From positions 1 to 7,613 of the forward strand of contig UROC01000083.1 in assembly GCA_900549345.1 (NCBI GenBank): a stretch of DNA of 7,613 nt. Direction: 5' to 3'. The notes beneath the pieces were generated by a model. That model did no database searches, was not told where the DNA came from, and worked only from the letters and a program-made list of their open reading frames with translations. Made by a program: the position numbers and the translations under genes. This document shows, one piece after another, positions 1-5,769 of this stretch (the first letter of the stretch is position 1; every line of letters begins with the position of its first letter). The stretch comes from an uncultured Collinsella sp. GTDB taxonomy: Bacteria > Actinomycetota > Coriobacteriia > Coriobacteriales > Coriobacteriaceae.

Positions 1-1
1 G

Positions 2-643
2 CTGTTCTCCGAGATGCAGGGCGAGGGCAAAAACGTTATCACACCGGCAGCCTACCAGCCGAGCCTGTTCCTGAGGGACAAGGAGATCGAGCAGAACCAC
101 CTGTGCCTGTCCTTCCCGGGCGTATCGCTTGTCAGCGAGGATCGCTTTGCAATGAACCTGCTCAGCTCCATTCTCGGCGGCGGCATGTCGTCCCGCCTGT
201 TCCAGAGCGTGCGCGAGCAGAACGGTCTGTGCTACTCGGTGTACACGTTTACCACACCGCATCTGGATACCGGTCTGCTGTCCATCTACACCGGTCTGGG
301 TCAGGAGACCGAGCGCAAGGCGCTCGATCTTATCCTGCGTGAACTCGATGAATTCTGTCAGAACGGACCGGCGCCGGACGAACTGTCTCGCTGCCGCGAG
401 CAGGCCAAGACCACGCTGCTGATGGGGCTGGAGAATACAGGAAACCGCATGATGACCATCGGCCGCAGTGAGCTGCTGCGCGGCGAGGTATCCAAGATCG
501 AGGAAGTGCTCGATTCCTACGACCGCGTGACCGCAGATGATATCCTGAACCTTGCCCGCCGTGTGTTCGACCGCTCGAAGGCTTCTCTGGCCGTTGTCGG
601 ACAGCCGGACAGCGAGGATACATACCGCGAACTGCTTCGTTGA
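2..643 (+). CDS. M16-family zinc peptidase (insulinase/processing-peptidase-like), 3' part only
   Basis: The frame is already open at base 2 and runs 213 residues to TGA at 641-643. The protein matches the C-terminal half-domain of M16 peptidases. Its landmarks are an ILGGGMSSRLFQ segment (about residues 57-68), then the family's substrate-binding Arg/Tyr pair in SVREQNGLCYSV (R71, Y78), then a long helix ending with a VTADDILNLARRVF stretch and a VVGQPDS strand. The HxxEH zinc site belongs to the N-terminal half and would lie upstream of the window, so activity cannot be judged. Some bacterial M16 genes encode inactive partners of a two-gene pair. The gene ends one base before the stop of the convergent CBS gene. 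Codon use is more AT-tolerant than in the genes beyond 1404, in line with a different source genome. The family call is firm; the substrate is unknown. Confidence 0.88.
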   Translation: MFSEMQGEGKNVITPAAYQPSLFLRDKEIEQNHLCLSFPGVSLVSEDRFAMNLLSSILGGGMSSRLFQSVREQNGLCYSVYTFTTPHLDTGLLSIYTGLGQETERKALDLILRELDEFCQNGPAPDELSRCREQAKTTLLMGLENTGNRMMTIGRSELLRGEVSKIEEVLDSYDRVTADDILNLARRVFDRSKASLAVVGQPDSEDTYRELLR

Positions 644-644
644 A

Positions 645-1040
645 TCAGCTCTGCACTTGCTTGCAGAGGTAGGTGATCACATCCCGACGGGTGACAATAC
701 CGCAGAAGATACCGCGTCCGTCCACTACAGGTACAAAATTCTGCGCTGTGACCAGATCGACCATATCCTCCATGCGTGCATCAATGCTTACCGAGCGGTG
801 GTGTACCCGCAGCTCAACCTGACCGACGGTCAGCTGTTCGAGGGTTTCCTTCGGGTAATGCAGCACCAGCCGCAGAAAATCACCTTCGGTGATCGTTCCG
901 GCGTATTTGCCCTTGGCATCTACCACAGGAATCGCTGTGAAGCCGCTGTGGAGCATGTCGTCAATGGCCTTCTGCACCGGGCAGCTTTCGGTTAAGTAGG
1001 AAACCTCTACCTTGGGTTTCAGGAAGAACGAAATATTCAT
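645..1040 (-). CDS. Stand-alone CBS-pair protein (putative adenine-nucleotide sensor)
   Basis: The protein is 131 residues long and consists almost entirely of two CBS motifs. The first covers about residues 9-58 and ends in GTITEGDFLRLV; the second covers about residues 79-125 and ends in GIVTRRDVITYL. CBS pairs bind AMP, ATP, SAM or c-di-AMP and usually control a partner protein. With no other domain here, a soluble regulatory role is likely, but ligand and partner cannot be read from the sequence. The ATG at 1040-1038 was chosen because AAGGAG lies 7 bases upstream (complement of 1048-1053) and the family starts with the MNISFFLKP segment. The frame stays open further upstream, but that extension crosses the promoter. 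The stop is complement 645-647, one base from the M16 stop. Confidence 0.87.
   Translation of the reverse strand: MNISFFLKPKVEVSYLTESCPVQKAIDDMLHSGFTAIPVVDAKGKYAGTITEGDFLRLVLHYPKETLEQLTVGQVELRVHHRSVSIDARMEDMVDLVTAQNFVPVVDGRGIFCGIVTRRDVITYLCKQVQS
649..668. other. Small hairpin at the convergent gene ends
   Basis: CTCTGCA at 649-655 pairs perfectly with TGCAGAG at 662-668 across a 6-base loop. It lies just after the M16 stop and inside the last codons of the CBS gene. It could slow polymerase between the two convergent genes, but there is no T-run on either side, so it is not a convincing intrinsic terminator. Confidence 0.3.
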
Positions 1041-1079
1041 AGTATCGCTCCTTAAAAATTGTAATATAAATCGTAGCAG

Positions 1080-1119
1080 AGCAGCACCGTGAAGCTGATT
1101 CACCGGTGCTGCTTTTGTT
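1080..1119 (+). terminator. Strong hairpin followed by a short T-run: + strand terminator or 5' leader hairpin of the CBS mRNA
   Basis: AGCAGCACCG (1080-1089) pairs perfectly with CGGTGCTGCT (1104-1113). The stem can extend inward through TGAA/TTCA with one bulged base. On the + strand it is followed by TTTTGTT, the look of a rho-independent terminator, yet no + gene lies directly upstream; only read-through from the M16 gene would reach it. On the - strand the same hairpin falls within the first bases of the CBS transcript, just after the -10 box at 1126-1131, where it would form a 5'-terminal stem-loop. Both roles are possible. Confidence 0.45.
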
Positions 1120-1125
1120 ACCTCT

Positions 1126-1154
1126 ATTGTACGATAGACAGGAGCGGCGGTCAA
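1126..1154 (-). promoter_or_regulatory. Sigma-70-type promoter for the CBS gene
   Basis: On the - strand, TTGACC (complement of 1149-1154) and TACAAT (complement of 1126-1131) are separated by exactly 17 bp. Transcription would begin near 1119, giving a leader of about 80 bases before the start codon at 1040. The near-consensus boxes and spacing make this a strong prediction, not tested here. Confidence 0.75.
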
Positions 1155-1227
1155 CTGAAATTTGACATTCCTTACAGATTGTTAACAAATTGCAAAGTTG
1201 ATATTGTAAAAAATGACGGATAGATAA

Positions 1228-1242
1228 TTCTTATCGTAAGAA
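1228..1242. promoter_or_regulatory. Inverted repeat in the divergent intergenic region, possible operator
   Basis: TTCTTA (1228-1233) and TAAGAA (1237-1242) form a perfect 6-bp inverted repeat with a 3-base spacer. It sits 15 bases upstream of the -35 box at 1258. The geometry suits a dimeric activator or repressor of the rightward promoter, but the surrounding DNA is AT-rich, so chance symmetry is a real alternative. The rest of 1155-1257 shows only AT-rich sequence and a 10-bp palindrome at 1179-1188. Confidence 0.3.
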
Positions 1243-1257
1243 ATTTAAACGGTATAC

Positions 1258-1286
1258 TTGACTTGAACTCTTTTAACTGCTAAAAT
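1258..1286 (+). promoter_or_regulatory. Sigma-70-type promoter driving the frame that starts at 1350
   Basis: TTGACT (1258-1263) and TAAAAT (1281-1286) are separated by 17 bp. The predicted start of transcription, near 1293, leaves a leader of about 57 bases before ATG at 1350, with AAGAAGGG (1336-1343) as ribosome site 6 bases from the start. This promoter belongs to the left-hand DNA and was presumably made for the lipoprotein gene whose signal peptide is left at 1350-1403, not for the flavoprotein now fused to it. Confidence 0.72.
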
Positions 1287-1349
1287 GATGAAGTAACAGA
1301 AGTGCAAAAGTTCTGTGAAAAGTAAAATTTGAACAAAGAAGGGTTTCCC

Positions 1350-2903
1350 ATGAAGAAGAGATTACTCGCAGCGCTGATGGCTGGCGCCATGGCACTCACG
1401 GCCATTCGCGGCTTCCGCGACGATTTTGAGCACCACATCCGCGAGCACTCCTGCGGCTTTGACCGCGAGGCCCGCGTCCCGTGCGTTTCGGGCTGCCCGG
1501 CGCACGTCGACATTCCCGGGTACATTTCGCTGGTCGAGACCGGCCGCTATGCCGACGCCGTCAAGGTCATCCGCAAGAACAATCCGCTGCCGCTCGTCTG
1601 CGGCCTGGTGTGCGAGCATCCCTGCGAGATGCACTGCCGCCGTGGCATGGTCGACGACCCCATGAACATCCTCGCCCTCAGGCGTTTTGCCGTTGAGCAT
1701 AGCGACCTCAACGACCACAAGCCGCATGTGGTGGACAACACCGGGAAGCGCGTCGCCGTGATCGGCGGCGGCCCGGCCGGTCTTTCTTGCGCTTACTACC
1801 TGGCCGTGATGGGCCACAAGGTGACCATCTTGGAGCAGCGCCACCACCTGGGCGGCATGCTGCGCTACGGCATCCCCAGCTATCGTCTGCCGCGCGAGCG
1901 CCTGCAGGCCGAGATCGACTGGATCTTGAGCGCCGGCATCGACGTGGAGCTCGACCACTCCGTCAACGGCGAGGAGCTTGCCCGTCTGCGCGACGAGTTC
2001 GATGCCGTCTACCTGGCCATTGGCGCCCACAGCGATAAGAAGCTCGGCCTTCCGGGCGAAGAGGCTCCCGGCGTGGAGTCGGCCGTCAAGATGCTGCGCG
2101 CCATCGGCGATGACGAGCTGCCCGACCTGAGCGGCCAGCGCGTGTGCGTCATCGGCGGCGGTAATGTGGCCATGGACGTGGCGCGCTCCGCCGTGCGCTG
2201 CGGTGCCGAAAAGGTGAGCATCGTCTACCGCCGTCGCATCTGCGACATGACGGCCCAGGACGCCGAGATCGCCGGCGCCCAGGCCGAGGGCTGCGAGGTA
2301 CTGGAGTTGACCGCCCCGCTCGCTATCGAGACGGGCGAGGAAGGTCGCGTGAGTGGCCTGCGCGTGCAGCCGCAGATCATCGGCGAGCCCCGTCGTGGGC
2401 GTTCGGCCCCGCGTGCCGCCGCCACGCCCGAGCGCGTCATTCCCTGCGAGCGCGTGTTTGTGGCCATTGGCCAGGACATCGATTCCAAGCCGTTTGAGGA
2501 GATGGGCATCGCCTGCAAGTGGGGTCGCGTCGTCACCGATTCGGACGGTGCCGTGCCCAACTTCGATGGCCTCTTTAGCGGCGGCGACTGCCAGACCGGC
2601 CCCGCCACTGTCATCCGTGCCATCAACGCCGGCCGCGTGGCTTCGGCAAATATCGACCGCTACCTGGGCTTCGACCACAAGATCAAGCTCGAGGTCGAGC
2701 TGCCGACCGTCCAGTTTAAGGGTAAGCATGAGTGCGGCCGCTGCGAGCTGGGCGAGCGCGCGGCCGGCGAGCGTATTCACGATTGGAATCTGGTCGAGCA
2801 GGGTCTCACCGAGCAGGAGGCGCGCCAGGAGGCGGGCCGCTGCCTGCGCTGCGATCACTTTGGCTTTGGCGCGTTCCGCGGAGGGAGGAACCTGGAATGG
2901 TAG
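1350..2903 (+). CDS. Chimeric frame: lipoprotein-type signal peptide joined to a GltD-like NAD(P)H/FAD iron-sulfur oxidoreductase
   Basis: The frame encodes 517 residues. Residues 1-18 form a Sec/lipoprotein signal peptide (MKKRLLAAL...MALTA) with no lipobox cysteine. From I19 on it is a GltD/NfnB-like flavoprotein: an N-terminal iron-sulfur domain (C35, C45, C49, then C84, C88, C92, C96), an FAD Rossmann motif VAVIGGGPAGLSCAYYL at 135-151, an NAD(P)H motif VCVIGGGNVAMDVARSA at 265-281 followed by VYRRR at 292-296, and a second FAD motif GLFSGGDCQTGPATVIRAI at 407-425. The C-terminus adds C462xxC465 and C498xxC501, a possible extra metal or Fe-S site. Such proteins move electrons between NAD(P)H and iron-sulfur partners in the cytoplasm; here the partner is probably the hydrogenase that overlaps its end. 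The native N-terminus is missing, so the true gene is best seen as 5'-truncated at about 1404. An alternative TTG start at 1329 is less likely than ATG 1350 with its AAGAAGGG site. Confidence 0.85.
   Translation: MKKRLLAALMAGAMALTAIRGFRDDFEHHIREHSCGFDREARVPCVSGCPAHVDIPGYISLVETGRYADAVKVIRKNNPLPLVCGLVCEHPCEMHCRRGMVDDPMNILALRRFAVEHSDLNDHKPHVVDNTGKRVAVIGGGPAGLSCAYYLAVMGHKVTILEQRHHLGGMLRYGIPSYRLPRERLQAEIDWILSAGIDVELDHSVNGEELARLRDEFDAVYLAIGAHSDKKLGLPGEEAPGVESAVKMLRAIGDDELPDLSGQRVCVIGGGNVAMDVARSAVRCGAEKVSIVYRRRICDMTAQDAEIAGAQAEGCEVLELTAPLAIETGEEGRVSGLRVQPQIIGEPRRGRSAPRAAATPERVIPCERVFVAIGQDIDSKPFEEMGIACKWGRVVTDSDGAVPNFDGLFSGGDCQTGPATVIRAINAGRVASANIDRYLGFDHKIKLEVELPTVQFKGKHECGRCELGERAAGERIHDWNLVEQGLTEQEARQEAGRCLRCDHFGFGAFRGGRNLEW
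1396..1408. other. Breakpoint between two source genomes
   Basis: Up to about 1403 the DNA is AT-rich and encodes a lipoprotein signal peptide with AGA and TTA codons. From 1404 on it is GC-rich with G/C-ending codons and encodes an iron-sulfur flavoprotein already inside its first domain. A cytoplasmic flavoenzyme with an export signal but without the usual cysteine makes no biological sense. The exact base cannot be fixed because the bases around GGCACTCACGGCC fit either side. Confidence 0.75.
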
Positions 2904-4708
2904 AGCCCAACAACACCACTGTCGGCGACAACACCGAAAACGGAGCGCACAATATGGTCAAGCTCACTATCGATAATTGCGAGGTCGTGGTTCCTGAGCA
3001 CACCACGATCCTGGATGCGGCCAAGTCCGTCGGCATTCAGATTCCCACCCTGTGCTATCTGCGCGATCTGAACGAGATCGGTGGCTGCCGCGTGTGCGTG
3101 GTCGAGGTTGAGGGCTGCGACCAGCTGGTTGCCGCCTGCAACAACTACGTGCTCGACGGCATGGTGGTCCACACCAACAGCCCCAAGGCCCGCGAGGCCC
3201 GTCGCACCAACGTGCAGCTGCTGCTGTCCCAGCACGATTCGCAGTGCACGAGCTGCGTGCGCAGCGGCAACTGCAACCTACAGACCATCGCCAACGACCT
3301 GGGCATCTTCTACCTGCCGTACGAGCAGCACCTGGCACGCGAGGGCTGGGACTTCGATTTCCCCATCATCCGGGAAAACGATAAGTGCATTAAATGCATG
3401 CGCTGCATCAAGGTGTGCGAGAGCGTGCAGGGCCTGGGGATTTGGGACCTGACCAACCGCGCCACGCATACCGCCGTGGGTACCCGTGGGCGCGCGCCGA
3501 TCGGCAAGACCGATTGCGTCGCGTGCGGCCAGTGCATTACGCATTGCCCGACGGGCGCACTGCGCGAGCGCGACGATACCGAGACCGTGTTTGACGCGCT
3601 CGCCGATCCCGACAAGATCGTGGTGGTGCAGATCGCGCCGGCCGTGCGTAGCGCTTGGGGCGAGGAACTCGGCATTCCGCGCGAGGAGGCTACCGTCGAG
3701 CGCCTGGCTTGCGTGCTGCGTCGCGCGGGCTTTGAATACGTGTTCGATACCGATTTCTCGGCCGACCTCACCATTATGGAGGAGGGCTCCGAGCTGCTCG
3801 GGCGCCTGGGCGCCGCCGCCAAGGGCGAAGGTGACAGCCGCGGCTGGCCCATGTTTACGAGCTGCTGCCCGGGTTGGGTTCGCTTTGTGAAGGCGCGTTA
3901 TCCGGAGTTTGTCGACAGCCTGTCCACGTCCAAGTCGCCGCAGCAGATGTTCGGCGCCATCGCCAAGACCTACTACGCCAAGGTGCTGGGCGTGGAGCCC
4001 GAGCGTCTGTTCGTGGTGTCCGTTATGCCGTGCACGGCCAAGAAGGCCGAGTGCGCGCTGCCGAGCATGATGGGCGAGGGCGGCGCGCCCGATGTGGACG
4101 TTGCGCTGACGGTGCGCGAGATGGTGCGCATGATCCGCGCGAGCCACGTGAGCGTGGACACGCTGGTTGAGGAGCCGCTCGATACGCCGCTGGGCTTTGG
4201 CACGGGCGCGGGTGTGATCTTTGGCGCCACGGGCGGCGTGATGGAGGCCGCCGTGCGCTCGGCCTATTACCTGGTGACGGGCAAGAACCCCGACGCCGAC
4301 TTCTTTACCGACGTGCGCGGCCTGGACGGCTGGAAGGAAGCCGTGGCCGATATCGATGGCACCAAGGTGCGCGTCGCCGTGGCGCACGGGCTGGGCAACG
4401 CCGCCCGTCTGCTCGACGCGATTCGCGACGGTCGCGTGAGCTATGACTTCGTTGAGGTCATGGCGTGCCCGGGCGGCTGCGTCGGTGGCGGCGGTCAGCC
4501 CATCCACGACGGCTGCGAGCTGGCAGCTGAGCGCGGCCAGGTGCTGTGGGGCCTGGATGCGAAGGCGGACATTCGCTTCTCGCACGAGAACCCCGATGTC
4601 CAGGCATGCTACCGCGAGTTTTTGGGCGAGCCGCTCTCGCCGCTGGCCGAGGAGCTGCTGCATACCGACCATCACGCATGGACGATGCCTAACGAAGGGA
4701 CGTGCTAA
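2897..4708 (+). CDS. [FeFe] hydrogenase catalytic subunit, glutamate-synthase-linked (group A2-like)
   Basis: This 603-residue protein interconverts protons plus low-potential electrons and H2. Domains in order: a [2Fe-2S] ferredoxin fold (C53, C64, C67, C81), a His-Cys3 [4Fe-4S] site (H113, C117, C120, C126), two [4Fe-4S] clusters (C164/167/170/174 and C207/210/213/217), and the H-cluster domain. H-cluster motifs are intact: TSCCPGW at 321-327, MPCTAKKAE at 377-385, MACPGGCVGGGGQP at 522-535. Likely proton-path residues E296, E299, C323 and S343 are present. The end (about 560-590, FSHENP...LLHT) is the small-subunit-like tail, so the chain is complete. ATG 2897 overlaps the preceding TAG by 7 bases and has GGAGG upstream, suggesting translational coupling. 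ATG 2954 (MVKLTIDN), with its own GGAG, is an alternative that drops 19 non-conserved residues. The maturases HydE, HydF and HydG are not in the window. Confidence 0.95.
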   Translation: MVEPNNTTVGDNTENGAHNMVKLTIDNCEVVVPEHTTILDAAKSVGIQIPTLCYLRDLNEIGGCRVCVVEVEGCDQLVAACNNYVLDGMVVHTNSPKAREARRTNVQLLLSQHDSQCTSCVRSGNCNLQTIANDLGIFYLPYEQHLAREGWDFDFPIIRENDKCIKCMRCIKVCESVQGLGIWDLTNRATHTAVGTRGRAPIGKTDCVACGQCITHCPTGALRERDDTETVFDALADPDKIVVVQIAPAVRSAWGEELGIPREEATVERLACVLRRAGFEYVFDTDFSADLTIMEEGSELLGRLGAAAKGEGDSRGWPMFTSCCPGWVRFVKARYPEFVDSLSTSKSPQQMFGAIAKTYYAKVLGVEPERLFVVSVMPCTAKKAECALPSMMGEGGAPDVDVALTVREMVRMIRASHVSVDTLVEEPLDTPLGFGTGAGVIFGATGGVMEAAVRSAYYLVTGKNPDADFFTDVRGLDGWKEAVADIDGTKVRVAVAHGLGNAARLLDAIRDGRVSYDFVEVMACPGGCVGGGGQPIHDGCELAAERGQVLWGLDAKADIRFSHENPDVQACYREFLGEPLSPLAEELLHTDHHAWTMPNEGTC

Positions 4709-4710
4709 CG

Positions 4711-5766
4711 ATGCGCGCGTTTACTGTTGAGATGACGCGCCGGGGGTTTGCCTCGGCGCTTGCCGCCGGCGCGCTGTCGCTTGCACTGGTTGGATGTGGC
4801 GGCGGGGCCGCGGAGGCTGGGTCTGCTGCGGGCTCGGCTGCCACGGACGGCGCCGGTGCTGCTGCAGGGCCGGTCGAGGTGCGCGTCGCCTCGCTCAAGG
4901 GGCCGACCTCGATTGGCCTGGTGCAGTTTATGGACCAGGCCGCAAACGGCGAGACGGACAACGAGTTCGACTTTGCGATCAACACCGCCGCCGACGAGAT
5001 TGTGCCCAAGGTCATTCAGGGCGATATCGACATTGCCCTGGTGCCCGCCAATGTGGCGAGCGTGCTCTACAACAAGACTGAGGGCGCGGTGCAGGTCATC
5101 GACATCAACACGCTGGGCGTGCTGAACGTGGTGACGGGTAACGCGGACGTTGCCTCTTTTGGCGATCTGGCAGGTCGTACCGTCTACATGACGGGCAAGG
5201 GCACTACGCCCGAGTACGTCATGAACTACCTGCTGGAGCGCGCGGGCCTGACCGGCCAGGTGGCGCTTGAGTTTAAGAGCGAGCCCACCGAGGTGCTGTC
5301 GGCCCTGCTTGCCGATCCGTCTGCCGTGGGCGTGCTGCCCGAGCCGTTCAAGACCGCTGCCATCGCAAAGAGCGAAGGTAAGCTGTCGGCACCGGTGAGC
5401 CTGACCGATGTGTGGGACGAACTGGTGGGTGACACGGGCTCCCGTTTGCTGACGGGCGTGACCGTGGTACGCCGTGCCTTTGCCGAGGAGCATCCCGAGG
5501 CCGTGGCAGAGTTCTTGAGCTGTCATGCGGCGAGCGTTGAGGCCGTAAACGCGGCGCCGGCGGATTGGGCTCAGGCCGTGGTCGATGCGGGTATCGTCGA
5601 TAACGCTACGATTGCCGAAAAGGCGATTCCCGGGTGCATGCTCGTGTGCCAGACGGGGAAAGATATGAAGGCGGCGCTCGGTGGGTACCTACAGGTGCTG
5701 GTCGATGCGGACGCGAGCGCCGTGGGAGGTAAGCTTCCGGCTGACGATTTCTACTACATGGAGTAG
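4711..5766 (+). CDS. ABC-importer substrate-binding lipoprotein (NitT/TauT/SsuA-like)
   Basis: The protein is 351 residues long. Its N-terminus carries a twin-arginine-like stretch (TRRGF, residues 9-13), a hydrophobic helix and the lipobox LVGC with C29 as lipidation site, then an Ala/Gly/Ser-rich tether (about 30-53). The body opens with VRVASLKGPTSIGLVQF and continues with DEIVPKVIQGDIDIALVPANVASVL, typical of periplasmic-binding folds of the nitrate/taurine/aromatic-sulfonate class (COG0715-like). The substrate cannot be told from the sequence. ATG 4711 follows GAAGGGA (4694-4700) and lies 2 bases after the hydrogenase stop. GTG 4702 overlaps that stop but sits too close to the ribosome site. 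ATG 4732 (MTRRGF) is also possible and would keep the signal peptide. The adjacent permease/ATPase gene completes the importer. The tight spacing argues for co-transcription with the hydrogenase. Confidence 0.85.
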   Translation: MRAFTVEMTRRGFASALAAGALSLALVGCGGGAAEAGSAAGSAATDGAGAAAGPVEVRVASLKGPTSIGLVQFMDQAANGETDNEFDFAINTAADEIVPKVIQGDIDIALVPANVASVLYNKTEGAVQVIDINTLGVLNVVTGNADVASFGDLAGRTVYMTGKGTTPEYVMNYLLERAGLTGQVALEFKSEPTEVLSALLADPSAVGVLPEPFKTAAIAKSEGKLSAPVSLTDVWDELVGDTGSRLLTGVTVVRRAFAEEHPEAVAEFLSCHAASVEAVNAAPADWAQAVVDAGIVDNATIAEKAIPGCMLVCQTGKDMKAALGGYLQVLVDADASAVGGKLPADDFYYME

Positions 5767-5769
5767 CCC

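Noticed and set aside
1179..1188. TTGTTAACAA palindrome as an operator
   Set aside because: A single 10-bp palindrome in AT-rich DNA, not positioned against a convincing promoter, is too weak to call.
1162..1190. TTGACA at 1162 as a second rightward promoter
   Set aside because: The -35 box is perfect, but no acceptable -10 box occurs 16-18 bases downstream.
1329..1349. TTG start adding seven residues before the signal peptide
   Set aside because: ATG 1350 has a well-spaced AAGAAGGG site, and the extension would place non-signal residues before the MKKR start.
1362..2858. Very long open frame on the - strand opposite the GltD-like gene, and a similar one at 3278-4675 opposite the hydrogenase
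   Set aside because: Both are shadows created by GC-rich codon bias. They lack ribosome sites and recognisable domains and lie fully opposite genes with clear motifs.
4702..4710. GTG start for the substrate-binding protein overlapping the hydrogenase stop
   Set aside because: It leaves only about two bases after the GAAGGGA site; ATG 4711 is better placed.
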